DNA of 48,932 bases. Origin: Streptomyces sp. 150FB (GTDB lineage: Bacteria > Actinomycetota > Actinomycetes > Streptomycetales > Streptomycetaceae). Each line of letters begins with the position of its first letter. Positions within the stretch are counted from its first letter, which is position 1. Both the position numbers and the translations under genes were made by a program. The notes beneath the pieces are model-generated. The model was not told the origin of the DNA. It did not search any database and worked only from the letters and a program-made list of their open reading frames with translations. Positions 1 to 7,545 of this stretch are shown here, in pieces. The stretch is taken from contig NZ_JTHL01000001.1 of the NCBI RefSeq assembly GCF_000818195.1, positions 8,700,494 to 8,749,425 on the forward strand. Direction: 5' to 3'.

Positions 1-174
1 GCCCGAACCCCCGAAGGCCGGGGCGCCGGGGAGTGCCAGTGCGGCGAGCGTGGTGTTCGCGAGCCATCTCGGCCGCGACGACCGGCGGTTCGGGGTGAGA
101 GTCTCGTGCGGTCCGCTGTTTTCGGAGCAGTCAGTTTTTCTCTGATAGGGACCGGCACGCACGCGCGCCGACAT
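1..174 (-). CDS. possible 5' end of a secreted protein (runs off left edge)
   Basis: An open minus-strand frame runs from an ATG at 174 to the window edge without a stop (58 codons). Its end reads like an export signal: Arg-rich stretch NRRSSRPRW, then a small-residue hydrophobic stretch LANTTLAALALPGAPAFG. A gene here would be divergent from the HAD gene at 287. Only the N-terminus is visible, no clear ribosome binding site was found, and the long N-terminal extension before the signal is unusual, so a start nearer the signal or a non-coding stretch is possible. Confidence 0.22.
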   Translation of the reverse strand, partial: MSARVRAGPYQRKTDCSENSGPHETLTPNRRSSRPRWLANTTLAALALPGAPAFGGSG

Positions 175-274
175 CCGACCGGCAGGTGGGTGGCCACGCC
201 AATCTACCGACGCCCGCCTCCCAGTTGTACGGCTGGACCGGCCGCGCGCCAAGCGGTATTCCGCACGCACAACC

Positions 275-280
275 TAGGCT
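275..280 (+). promoter_or_regulatory. -10 box of a probable leaderless promoter
   Basis: TAGGCT fits the actinomycete -10 consensus TAGRRT and ends six bases before the GTG at 287, with no Shine-Dalgarno sequence between. That is the usual layout of a leaderless transcript. No convincing -35 box was identified. Confidence 0.4.
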
Positions 281-286
281 GATGGT

Positions 287-820
287 GTGACGGACAAGGG
301 CGGGACCAACAAGCGCGGGGCCGACAAAGGCGTGCCGGGCGGCAGCAGGCCGCTGGCAATTTTCGACCTCGACGGGACTCTCGCCGAGACGGGGCACCGG
401 CAGCACTTCCTGGAGCGCAAGCCCCGCGACTGGAACGGCTTCTTCGGCGCCGCCCACCGTGACACACCGCTCGCCGAGGGCGTACGGATGGCCGTCGAGG
501 CCGCCGAGGAGTGCGAGGTCCTCTACCTCACGGGCCGCCCGGAACGCTGCCGCAACGACACGCTGGCCTGGCTGTCCGCGCACGGGCTGCCCGAGGGGCG
601 GCTGCGGATGCGCGCCGACAGCGACCGGCGTCCCGCGCGCACCACCAAGCTGGAGGTCCTGCGGGAGCTGGCGGCCACGCGTGAGGTGCGGATGCTCGTC
701 GATGACGACGAACTGGTCTGCGACGCGGCCCGGCGGGCCGGTTTCCGGGTCGTACGGGCCCACTGGGCCAGTACGTCGGCGGCTCTCAAGGACGCCCAGG
801 AGCGCGAGGGCCGCACCTGA
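287..820 (+). CDS. HAD-superfamily phosphatase, PNKP-phosphatase-like
   Basis: A 177-residue cytoplasmic phosphohydrolase of the HAD superfamily. All four HAD motifs are visible: I FDLDGTL (nucleophile Asp, about residue 26), II YLTGR (Thr), III the Lys in RTTKLEVL, IV LVDDDE. Motif spacing and the conserved RPxDW-like stretch (KPRDWNGFF) resemble the 3'-phosphatase domain of polynucleotide kinase/phosphatase proteins, so nucleotide-end or small-phosphate hydrolysis is possible, but no kinase domain is attached. The GTG at 287 is preferred because a -10-like TAGGCT lies just upstream, suggesting leaderless translation. The gene is convergent with the dodecin gene. Confidence 0.8.
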   Translation: MTDKGGTNKRGADKGVPGGSRPLAIFDLDGTLAETGHRQHFLERKPRDWNGFFGAAHRDTPLAEGVRMAVEAAEECEVLYLTGRPERCRNDTLAWLSAHGLPEGRLRMRADSDRRPARTTKLEVLRELAATREVRMLVDDDELVCDAARRAGFRVVRAHWASTSAALKDAQEREGRT

Positions 821-845
821 GCCCTACCTGAGGGCCCGGGGGCTT

Positions 846-897
846 GGAGGGCCCGTCCGTTCACGCCTGGGCCCCGGAGGGCCCGTCGTTCACGCCT
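846..897. repeat. tandem duplication spanning the dodecin stop codon
   Basis: Two near-identical copies of about 22-23 bp (846-868 and 876-897), both starting GGAGGGCCCGTC and ending GTTCACGCCT, lie in the short space between the convergent HAD and dodecin genes. The second copy contains the dodecin stop codon. This looks like a local slippage or duplication event. Confidence 0.6.
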
Positions 898-1108
898 CGG
901 CGGTGTCCAGGCGGAATCCGACCTTCAGCCCGACCTGGAAGTGCTCGATGTCGCCGTCCTCGATATGCCCCCTGACCTCCGTCACCTCGAACCAGTCGAG
1001 GCCCCGCAGCGTCTCCCCGGCGCGCGCCACGCCGTTGCGGATGGCATCGTCGACGCCCACGTGTGACGTGCCGACGATCTCGGTGACCCGGTACGTGTGA
1101 TTCGTCAT
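890..1108 (-). CDS. dodecin family flavin-binding protein
   Basis: The 72-residue product matches dodecin in size and sequence: it begins MTNHTYRVTEIVGTS and contains the AIRNGVARAGETLRGLDWFEV segment with the conserved Trp used for flavin stacking, followed by VRGHIEDGDIEHFQVGLKVGF. Dodecins form hollow dodecamers that store or buffer flavins in the cytoplasm. The ATG at 1108 is chosen because GGAG lies about nine bases upstream; an in-frame ATG at 1156 would add a non-conserved 16-residue extension. Confidence 0.9.
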   Translation of the reverse strand: MTNHTYRVTEIVGTSHVGVDDAIRNGVARAGETLRGLDWFEVTEVRGHIEDGDIEHFQVGLKVGFRLDTAEA

Positions 1109-1321
1109 CGGACGGCTCTCCTTCTCCGGTGTGCTTGGACGGTCCCGCGTACCCACTCCACGGTGCCCTACGCCCCGCCGGCGCGCGACAGATCGGCCCG
1201 CGTACGAGCGCGACGGGCCCGGGGACGCCCGGAGACCTGTCGTCTACGCTCAGTCGCACACGTACGCGCACAGCGGACGCGCGGACGCATGGACGCAGCA
1301 CGGACAACAGGGGGAAGAACC

Positions 1322-1591
1322 ATGAGCGAGAACCAGGACGGTGTGGTCGTCTACTGGCGGCCCGGCTGCGTGTACTGCATGAAGCTTCGGCTGCGGCTGC
1401 TCTTCACACGACTGCCCCGCACCAAGATCAACATCTGGCGGGACCCGGCGGCCGCCGCGTTCGTACGGACGGTCGCCGACGGGAACGAGACGGTGCCGAC
1501 CGTCACCGTGGCCGGCCGGCCGATGGTGAATCCGTCGAAGCGTCAAGTGCTGGAAGCGGTCCGGTCGTACGCCCCGCATCTGCTGTCCTGA
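1322..1591 (+). CDS. mycoredoxin/glutaredoxin-like protein
   Basis: An 89-residue thioredoxin-fold protein with an N-terminal redox pair CVYC (about residues 16-19), a cis-Pro motif TVPTV and a GRPMVNPS segment, as in actinobacterial mycoredoxins, which use mycothiol to reduce mixed disulfides. The CxYC motif resembles Mrx1 (CGYC) with Val in place of Gly. A GGGGGAAG stretch lies just before the ATG at 1322. The gene appears monocistronic; the next gene has its own promoter region. Confidence 0.85.
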   Translation: MSENQDGVVVYWRPGCVYCMKLRLRLLFTRLPRTKINIWRDPAAAAFVRTVADGNETVPTVTVAGRPMVNPSKRQVLEAVRSYAPHLLS

Positions 1592-1625
1592 ACAGAAGGT
1601 ATGGGCCAAGGGGTTGACCGACTCA

Positions 1626-1639
1626 TTGGTACATACCAA
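1626..1639. promoter_or_regulatory. perfect inverted repeat, probable operator of the solute-binding protein gene
   Basis: TTGGTA-CA-TACCAA is a perfect 6-2-6 palindrome, located just after a -35-like TTGACC (1614-1619) and about 85 bp before the binding-protein start. The TGGT/ACCA half-sites recall GntR/HutC-type operators such as those of DasR, but the central bases differ from the canonical DasR site, so the regulator is unknown. Confidence 0.5.
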
Positions 1640-1722
1640 ACTTCCAGGCACCCGTGCGAACGAACTGTTCGCGTCCCCCACGTCGGGCCTTCTCGTGTCC
1701 CCCGCACCAGAAAGTGACCTAC

Positions 1723-2976
1723 GTGAAGAACCGTCACCTTGTCTGCATCGTGGCCCTCGCGTCCTCCTTCGCGCTCACAGGCTGCGGCATGCTGCCAGGC
1801 GGGGACGAGGGCAAGCAGACGATCACCGTCTGGCTGATGAAGGACAGTGTGTCGGACGACTTCCTGCACAGATTCGTCAGCACGTACGAGAAGCAGAACC
1901 CCTCGGTCACGCTCGACGTCAAGATCCAGGAGTGGACCGGCATCGGCGAGAAGGTGACGGCCGCGCTCGCCGGCGACAACGCGCCGGACATCATCGAGGT
2001 CGGCAACACCCAGGTCGCGCAGTACGCGGAGAGCGGGAACCTGCGCGATCTGACCCTGGAGTCGGTACGGGACCTCGGCAGCGAGGAGTGGCTGCCCGGC
2101 CTCGCCCAGCCGGGCAGTGTCGACGGCGCGCAGTTCGGCATCCCCTGGTACGCGGCCAACCGGGTCGTGATCTACAACAAGGACCTGTTCGCGCTCCAGG
2201 GGATCAAGCAGACACCGAAGAACCGCGAGCAGTGGCTCGCCGACACCGAAGCCCTCAACCACGGTGATAACCAAGGCATTTATCTCTCCGGTCAGGACTG
2301 GTACAGCCTCGCGGGCTTCATCTGGGACGAGGGCGGCGACCTGGCCGTCGAGAACGGCGCCGACTGGCAGGGCGAACTCGACTCACCCGCCGCGCTCAGG
2401 GGCATGGCCTTCTACAAGCAGCTCCAGTCACTCGGCAATGGCCCGAAGGACTCCGACGAGGCCAAGCCGCCGCAGGCCGACGTCTTCGCCAAGGGCGATG
2501 TCGCCCAGATCATCTCCACCCCCAGCTCGGCGAAGATCATCGAGCAGGAGAACCCCGATCTGAAGGGCCGGCTCGGCTTCTTCCCGGTGCCCGGCAAGAC
2601 CGCCGACAAGCCTGGTGCGGTCTTCACCGGCGGCTCCGACCTCATCGTCCCTGAGAACTCCGACCACCACTCGGCGGCGGTGGCTGTGGTCGAGGCGCTG
2701 GCCGGCAAGAAATGGCAGACGGACCTCGCCAGGACCATGAGTTACGTGCCCAACAAGGCATCCCTCGCCGGAGTCGTCGAGCGCGAGGCGAGCACGGCGG
2801 CGATGGCGAAGGGCGCGGCGCGGGGCCGTGCCACCCCCAACTCCCCACAGTGGGCCGAGGTCGAGGCGAAGAACCCGATCAAGCCCTACATGACGGCTGT
2901 CCTTGAGGGACAGGACCCGAAGCCGGCCGCCAAGGCGGCTTCCGAGAGCATCACTGCCGCGCTGACCGACGGCTGA
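1723..2976 (+). CDS. ABC transporter extracellular solute-binding lipoprotein (sugar type)
   Basis: About 417 residues, family-1 carbohydrate-binding protein. The N-terminus has a lipoprotein signal (KNRHLVCIVALASSFALTGC, lipobox LTGC), followed by TITVWLM and the family pattern of an oligosaccharide receptor (APDIIEVGNTQVAQYA, GIPWYAANRVVIYNKDLF, GGSDLIVPENS). It would capture a sugar outside the membrane for an ABC importer, but no permease or ATPase gene lies nearby, so it is an orphan here. GTG at 1723 is chosen because AGAAAG sits nine bases upstream; an in-frame GTG at 1714 is an alternative. A perfect palindrome in the promoter region suggests substrate-responsive repression. Confidence 0.85.
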   Translation: MKNRHLVCIVALASSFALTGCGMLPGGDEGKQTITVWLMKDSVSDDFLHRFVSTYEKQNPSVTLDVKIQEWTGIGEKVTAALAGDNAPDIIEVGNTQVAQYAESGNLRDLTLESVRDLGSEEWLPGLAQPGSVDGAQFGIPWYAANRVVIYNKDLFALQGIKQTPKNREQWLADTEALNHGDNQGIYLSGQDWYSLAGFIWDEGGDLAVENGADWQGELDSPAALRGMAFYKQLQSLGNGPKDSDEAKPPQADVFAKGDVAQIISTPSSAKIIEQENPDLKGRLGFFPVPGKTADKPGAVFTGGSDLIVPENSDHHSAAVAVVEALAGKKWQTDLARTMSYVPNKASLAGVVEREASTAAMAKGAARGRATPNSPQWAEVEAKNPIKPYMTAVLEGQDPKPAAKAASESITAALTDG

Positions 2977-3418
2977 CACCGGCCGGCCTGACCCGGCCCG
3001 CCTGCCCGACCCGACCTCACCCCCTCACCGGGAAGCCGACCCCCGCGCGGTCCCCGGGGCGCCATCGGCGCGCCCGCTGCCAGGACGCACTCGCTCCTTA
3101 CGTATCCCCTCCTCGCGCATCCCGTGCGGCCGCGACATCGCGCGGCCGCACCGTGGTGTGCCCGCGACGTGATGCACCCGGGCCGTGATGTGACGGAGCT
3201 GACAGAAGCCGCCCTCCCAGGTCGCTGATACAGCCGCGACCTGGCTATGCGCCGTGCCCCGGAGTTGTCCGCCAATAGGGCTTCCGGCATCCGGCATAAG
3301 AGCTGCCAAGAGCGTGATGCATACGTTCGCATCCGAGGGGAACGCGCCCTTCAGCCGCGAACGAGCGGCTGAACAGACTTCGCCCGACATGTACTTACGA
3401 CGCGCGACAGGCGGGATC
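2977..3418. other. intergenic region before the gas vesicle operon
   Basis: No convincing gene in 442 bp. It holds the GC-rich hairpin at 3124-3151, and must contain the gas vesicle promoter, for which I could not pick -35/-10 boxes with confidence. The 100 bp before gvpO are less GC-rich than the rest. Confidence 0.5.
3124..3151. terminator. GC-rich hairpin, possible terminator
   Basis: A perfect 10-bp stem (GTGCGGCCGC / GCGGCCGCAC) with an 8-base loop, about 150 bp after the solute-binding protein stop and 270 bp before gvpO. No T-tract follows, which is common for Streptomyces terminators. Confidence 0.45.
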
Positions 3419-3751
3419 ATGGCAGCGACCAACAGCGGTAACAGCGACGGCAGTACGAGCGGTAACAGTGGCGAGAGCACAAAGAGCGGCCACAAGCGTA
3501 TTGACGCCCCTACGGCAATGCGCCGCGCGGCCGGTCAGTTGGCGGAACTGCTGCGCCTGGAGCCCAGTTCCGTATCGGCCCTGAAGGCGACGGGCGAAGG
3601 CTGGTCCGCGCACGTGGAAGTCGTGGAGGTCGAGAAAGTCCCGGACACCGCGAGCGTCATGGCTTCGTACAGCGTCTCGCTCGACGGACAGGGCCAACTC
3701 ATCGGGTACGAGCGGATTCGCCGATACGCGAGGGGGCAGATCGACAGCTGA
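3419..3751 (+). CDS. gvpO: gas vesicle protein GvpO
   Basis: A 110-residue protein with a low-complexity Ser/Gly/Asn N-terminus and a conserved GvpO domain: RRAAGQLAELLRLEPSSVSALKATGEGW, then EVVEVEKVPDTASVMASYSVSLDGQGQLIGYERIRRYARG. It opens the gas vesicle operon. GvpO is essential for vesicles in haloarchaea and has been linked there to expression of gvpA; its role in Streptomyces is less clear. The ATG at 3419 is the first in frame with the conserved region; an upstream in-frame extension exists but lacks family features. A stable hairpin separates it from gvpA. Confidence 0.92.
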   Translation: MAATNSGNSDGSTSGNSGESTKSGHKRIDAPTAMRRAAGQLAELLRLEPSSVSALKATGEGWSAHVEVVEVEKVPDTASVMASYSVSLDGQGQLIGYERIRRYARGQIDS

Positions 3752-3761
3752 CCGAAAAGAA

Positions 3762-3787
3762 ATCGGTATCTGCGAGCAGACACCGAT
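3762..3787 (+). promoter_or_regulatory. stem-loop in the gvpO-gvpA spacer
   Basis: ATCGGT-A-TCTG / CAGA-C-ACCGAT pairs with one A-C mismatch and a CGAG tetraloop, inside an A-rich spacer 36 bp before gvpA. It is not followed by a T-run. It could be an attenuator, an RNase processing site or a 5' stabiliser that sets gvpA mRNA apart from gvpO. Confidence 0.5.
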
Positions 3788-3822
3788 CACGAAAAATCTC
3801 CCATCGGAGAGGAAGCTAGATC

Positions 3823-4269
3823 ATGAGTGTTGTCCAGCAGACCAGTTCTTCCGGCAACGGAAGCGGCTCGGGAAACCTCTACGACGTTCTGGAGCTCATT
3901 CTGGATCGAGGCCTCGTCATCGACGCCTTCGTCCGGGTCTCCCTTGTCGGTATCGAGATACTCAAGATCGACGTTCGTGTCGTGGTGGCCAGCGTCGACA
4001 CCTATCTGCGATTCGCCGAAGCCTGCAACCGACTGGACCTGGAGTCCGGCCGCAAGGCTCCGAGCAAGCTCACCGACCTCGTCGGTGAGATGACCGAGAA
4101 CGGCTCCAAGGGAAAGTCGAAAGGAGCGCTGACGGGTGCCGTCGAGGCGTTCAGCGATTCCTTCCAGCGAGGCCGTGAGGAGCCGGAGGAGAAGGAGAAG
4201 GAGGAGCGCCCCGCGCGCAAGTCCACCTCCAGCAGCAGCCGTCGTAGCTCCAGCCGCCGAGAGGACTAG
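3823..4269 (+). CDS. gvpA: gas vesicle major structural protein GvpA
   Basis: The main wall protein. Residues about 18-72 form the conserved GvpA core ([48 protein letters not shown]). The 148-residue length exceeds the roughly 70-80 residues of cyanobacterial GvpA: a C-terminal extension of about 70 residues is Lys/Glu-rich and ends in a Ser/Arg tail ([13 protein letters not shown]), as in other Streptomyces GvpA-type proteins. A purine-rich ribosome site (GGAGAGGAAG) precedes the ATG. gvpF follows after three bases, implying one transcript. Confidence 0.95.
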   Translation: MSVVQQTSSSGNGSGSGNLYDVLELILDRGLVIDAFVRVSLVGIEILKIDVRVVVASVDTYLRFAEACNRLDLESGRKAPSKLTDLVGEMTENGSKGKSKGALTGAVEAFSDSFQRGREEPEEKEKEERPARKSTSSSSRRSSSRRED

Positions 4270-4272
4270 CCC

Positions 4273-4986
4273 ATGTCCACGTACATCTACGCCATCACAG
4301 CGGCCGACCACCCGCTCCGCCTGGACGGCATCAGCGGGATCGGCGACCCGGCCTCGAAACTCCGCGTCGTCAAGACCAAGACGCTCAGCGCCGTCGTCAG
4401 TGACGCGCCGCCGGACCTCAGGGCCAAACGCCGGGACCTGGTGGCTCACCAGAGTGTGCTGGAGGGGCTGTTGACGGACGGCGCGGCACTGCCGATGCGG
4501 TTCGGCCTGGTGGGTCCGGACGACGACCAGGTGGTCGCCGTACTGGAACAGCAGCACGACACCTACCTCGACCGCCTCCAGGAGATCGACGGGTGTCTGG
4601 AGTACAACCTCAAGGTCGCCCGCGACGAGCAGGACCTCCTGATGGAGATCGTCACCGAGTCCGACCAGGTACGGGAGCTGAACGAGCGCACCCGCCAGGA
4701 CTCGGGCGCCCACGACCAGAAGGTGGCGCTCGGCGAGCTGATCTCGAACGAGGTGCGGGCCCGTCAGGAGAACGACAGCAGGGACCTGGTGGCCACGCTC
4801 ACGCCGGCCGCTGTCCGCGTCGCGGTCGGTGAGCCGACCAAGACGCACTTCCTGAACGTTTCCTTCCTGGTGGAGCGCGACAAGACAGCGGCCTTCTCAC
4901 AGGCCGTCGACGAAGAGGCCGAGCGACGGGGCGACACCTACACGCTGGCACTCAACGGGCCGCTGCCGCCCTACAGCTTCGTCTGA
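4273..4986 (+). CDS. gvpF: gas vesicle protein GvpF
   Basis: A 237-residue member of the GvpF/GvpL family: N-terminal STYIYAITAAD strand, the conserved LPMRFGLV motif near residue 75, a helical middle region and the typical C-terminal ending GPLPPYSFV. GvpF proteins bind GvpA and are thought to act in vesicle nucleation or as GvpA chaperones. It starts three bases after gvpA, so translation is probably coupled. A paralogue, gvpL, lies later in the operon. Confidence 0.92.
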   Translation: MSTYIYAITAADHPLRLDGISGIGDPASKLRVVKTKTLSAVVSDAPPDLRAKRRDLVAHQSVLEGLLTDGAALPMRFGLVGPDDDQVVAVLEQQHDTYLDRLQEIDGCLEYNLKVARDEQDLLMEIVTESDQVRELNERTRQDSGAHDQKVALGELISNEVRARQENDSRDLVATLTPAAVRVAVGEPTKTHFLNVSFLVERDKTAAFSQAVDEEAERRGDTYTLALNGPLPPYSFV

Positions 4987-5033
4987 GCCCACCGACGGAT
5001 CTGAGCCCACCCGACGGAGTGGAGGACCCGGTC

Positions 5034-5291
5034 ATGGGTCTCATCACAGGCATCCTGACCGTCCCGCTGGCCCCGCTGCGCGGCACGGCCTGGGTCATCG
5101 AGCAGGTGCTGGACACGGCGGAGCGGGAGTACTACGACCCGGAGCCCGTACGCGCGGAGCTGGCCGAGTTGGAGAAAGACCTCCTCGGCGGCCGTATCGG
5201 CGAAGAGGAATTCGACCGCCGTGAGAACGATCTGCTGGACAGGCTGGAATGGCTTGAGGCACATCAGCGGCGGTTGCGGAACAATTCATGA
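5034..5291 (+). CDS. gvpG: gas vesicle protein GvpG
   Basis: An 85-residue protein beginning MGLITGILTVPLAPLRGTAWVIEQV followed by a charged coiled-coil-like helix (VRAELAELEKDLLGGRIGEEEFDRRENDLLDRLEWLEA), the pattern of GvpG. GvpG is an accessory assembly protein that interacts with GvpF/L-type proteins. GGAGG about nine bases upstream selects the ATG at 5034 over an in-frame GTG at 5019. Confidence 0.93.
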   Translation: MGLITGILTVPLAPLRGTAWVIEQVLDTAEREYYDPEPVRAELAELEKDLLGGRIGEEEFDRRENDLLDRLEWLEAHQRRLRNNS

Positions 5292-5310
5292 TTCTCAAGG
5301 AGATTGAGGT

Positions 5311-5901
5311 GTGCTGGAGATGACGGACAACGGAAAGATAGCAGCGGCCGTGGTAGGCGGCTATCTGTTGGGACGTACGAAGAAAGCGAAAATGGCGATC
5401 GGCCTCGGTATGTTCCTGGCCGGCAAGAAACTGAGTCTGGACCCGGCGAAGCTGGGCAAGCTCGTCGCCAATTCGCCGGTCATCGGCTCCCTCAACACGC
5501 AGGTGCGCAAGGAACTGGTGGAGGCCACGAAGTCCGCCGCCACCTCGGCGCTGAGCAAGCGGGCGAGCGGCCTGGCCGACTCCCTGCATGAGCGCAGCGC
5601 GTTCCTCGACGACCCGGACAGCCGCGGCACACGCGACGAGGACGTGGACGACGAGGACGCGGAGGACGACGACCGGGACGCCGAGGACCGGGACGCCGAG
5701 GACAGCGAGAGTACGGACGAGGAGCCGCAGCGGCGCCGTAAGCCGGCTGCGAAGAAGTCCGGCGGCACCGGACGCCCCGCTGCCCGCCGGAGCGCTTCGG
5801 GCACTGCCCGTAAGACGACCTCCGCGGCGCGCAAGACCACCTCCGGCGCGCGCAAGAACACCACGCGCGGCACCAAGAACAGCGGAGGCAGCGATGCCTG
5901 A
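5311..5901 (+). CDS. gvpY: gas vesicle cluster protein GvpY
   Basis: A 196-residue protein in the gvpY position of Streptomyces clusters. Residues about 8-40 are hydrophobic and glycine-rich with an LGR motif (AAAVVGGYLLGRT, IGLGMFLAGKK); the middle is helical; residues about 108-140 form an acidic block of D/E repeats; the C-terminus is a basic Ala-Arg-Lys-Thr repeat (ARKTTSAARKTTSGARKNT). No enzymatic motif is seen and its function is unknown. AAGGAG eight bases upstream supports the GTG at 5311; an ATG at 5320 is the alternative. Its stop overlaps gvpZ by eight bases. Confidence 0.8.
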   Translation: MLEMTDNGKIAAAVVGGYLLGRTKKAKMAIGLGMFLAGKKLSLDPAKLGKLVANSPVIGSLNTQVRKELVEATKSAATSALSKRASGLADSLHERSAFLDDPDSRGTRDEDVDDEDAEDDDRDAEDRDAEDSESTDEEPQRRRKPAAKKSGGTGRPAARRSASGTARKTTSAARKTTSGARKNTTRGTKNSGGSDA

Positions 5902-7045
5902 CTCCACTTTCGGCAAGCTGAAGGACGAGGTCGTGAACAATCCGGCCACCGACCGGCTCAAGGAAGAGCTGCAGAACTACCTCCGGGCCCGTGCCCAGCA
6001 CACCGTCTCCAGCCTGGGACAGAAGCTGGGCGAAGGCGTCACCAAGCTCGGCGACCCCGGCCAGGCCGGCGGCCTCGCGAAGAGCCTCGCCAAGGGCGGC
6101 CAGGCACTGGGAGAAGGCAAGTCGCCCGCGCAGGCCGCGCTCTCCGCGGGTACCTCGCATCTCAAGGACACCCTCAAGGAGAAGGTCAAGGGCATGTTCG
6201 GCAAGGGCCGTAAGGGCGGCGGGGGCAAGTCCAAGAGCGTGACCATCGTCGAGGACATCGACGTGGGTGTCCCGGTGCGTGAGGCGTACGACCAGTGGAC
6301 GCAGTTCCAGGAGTTCAGCACCTTCGCCAAGGGCGTCGTCAGCGTCGACAAGGCGGACGACACCAGCAGCAACTGGAAGGTGAAGGTGGCCAAGTCCACC
6401 CGGAGCTGGAAGGCGAACGTCACCGAGCAGGTGCCCGACGAGCGGATCACCTGGACCACGGAGGGCGCGAAGGGCACGGTCAAGGGTGTGGTGACGTTCC
6501 ACCGCATCACCGACAACTTGACGCGGGTGCTGCTGGTACTCGAGTACTTCCCCAAGGGGCTGTTCGAGAAGACCGGCAACATCTGGCGCGCACAGGGTCG
6601 CAGGGCCCGGCTCGACCTCAAGCTGTACCGCAAATTCATCATGATGCGCGGTGAGGCGACCGACGGGTGGCGCGGCGAGATCCGGGACGGCGAGGTCGTG
6701 GTGGAACACGACGACGCGGTCGCCGAGGAGGAAGAGGCGCAGGCCGACGACGGGCCGGAAGGCTCGGACTCGGAGGACTCCGAGGACGACCCGGAGGCGC
6801 AGGCCGACGACCCCGACGACCTCGAAGAGGACGTCGAGGACGACGAACCCCGGGACGAGGACGAAGAGCTCGAAGACGCCGAGGACACCGAAGCGCCCGC
6901 CGACGAGTGGGACGAGGAGGACGCGGAGCCCGAGCCCGCCGACGACGAGGACGTCCGCTACGAGGACGACGTCGACGGCGAGGAAGAGGAAGAAGAGCAG
7001 CCGGCCCGCCGTTCGCGGCGCCGTACCGCCTCGGCCAGTCACTGA
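5894..7045 (+). CDS. gvpZ: gas vesicle cluster SRPBCC protein GvpZ with polyacidic tail
   Basis: A 383-residue protein with three parts. Residues 1-110 are Lys-rich and helical, with repeats of the type GGLAKSLAKGGQALGEG. Residues about 113-265 form an SRPBCC (polyketide cyclase/dehydrase-like) helix-grip domain (VTIVEDIDVGVPVREAYDQWTQFQEFSTFAKGV, WTTEGAKGTVKGVVTFHRI). Residues about 270-370 are nearly all Asp/Glu with Ala/Pro, ending in a short RRSRRR patch. The SRPBCC cavity could hold a hydrophobic partner such as unassembled GvpA, which is inference. Start ATG at 5894 overlaps the gvpY stop. Confidence 0.82.
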   Translation: MPDSTFGKLKDEVVNNPATDRLKEELQNYLRARAQHTVSSLGQKLGEGVTKLGDPGQAGGLAKSLAKGGQALGEGKSPAQAALSAGTSHLKDTLKEKVKGMFGKGRKGGGGKSKSVTIVEDIDVGVPVREAYDQWTQFQEFSTFAKGVVSVDKADDTSSNWKVKVAKSTRSWKANVTEQVPDERITWTTEGAKGTVKGVVTFHRITDNLTRVLLVLEYFPKGLFEKTGNIWRAQGRRARLDLKLYRKFIMMRGEATDGWRGEIRDGEVVVEHDDAVAEEEEAQADDGPEGSDSEDSEDDPEAQADDPDDLEEDVEDDEPRDEDEELEDAEDTEAPADEWDEEDAEPEPADDEDVRYEDDVDGEEEEEEQPARRSRRRTASASH

Positions 7046-7077
7046 CGCAGGCCGACAGCACAGACAAGGCTGAACAC

Positions 7078-7545
7078 GTGTCCGATTCACTCGCCGGCCG
7101 TATGGGCGGCTCCGCAGCGGCGTCCCCGTACGGCCAGCAAGGGTCCTCCGCCAACCTGGCCGACATCCTTGAACGCGTCCTGGACAAGGGCATCGTCATC
7201 GCGGGCGACATCAAGATCAACCTTCTTGACATCGAGCTGCTGACGATCAAGCTGCGGCTGCTGGTCGCCTCTGTGGACAAGGCGAAGGAAATGGGCATCG
7301 ACTGGTGGGAGCACGACCCCTCCCTCTCCTCCCGGGCCCGGACACCCCAACAGGGCGCCTCCGGGGCACATGTCCCGCACCAGGTGGACGGCGATGACCG
7401 GCTGGCCGTGGAGAACGCCCAGTTGCGCGCCGAACTGGCCGAACTGCGGGCGGCGGCGGGTCTCCCCGTGGGGTCCGCCCAGGAGGACGCCGACGGCCAG
7501 GCGACGACCGGCCAGAAAAAGACCGGCGAGGGGAAGGCACGGTGA
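7078..7545 (+). CDS. gvpJ: gas vesicle protein GvpJ
   Basis: A 155-residue GvpA-family minor protein. Residues about 24-75 carry the GvpA-like core (NLADILERVLDKGIVIAGDIKINLLDIELLTIKLRLLVASVDKAKEMGIDWWEHD). The C-terminus adds a leucine-rich coiled coil (LAVENAQLRAELAELRAAAG) absent from GvpA. GvpJ-type proteins are nucleation or tip components. GTG at 7078 with AAGG upstream is preferred; the frame is open further 5' but lacks family features. The stop overlaps the gvpL start. Confidence 0.9.
   Translation: MSDSLAGRMGGSAAASPYGQQGSSANLADILERVLDKGIVIAGDIKINLLDIELLTIKLRLLVASVDKAKEMGIDWWEHDPSLSSRARTPQQGASGAHVPHQVDGDDRLAVENAQLRAELAELRAAAGLPVGSAQEDADGQATTGQKKTGEGKAR

Noticed and set aside
1626..1639. 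Canonical DasR binding site
   Set aside because: Half-sites TGGT/ACCA fit, but the central bases differ from the known DasR consensus, so only a generic operator is claimed.
5492..7090. Open frame antisense to gvpY and gvpZ rich in Val/Leu/Arg
   Set aside because: It is the complement of the acidic tail codons (GAC/GAG becoming GTC/CTC); no start signal or known domain.
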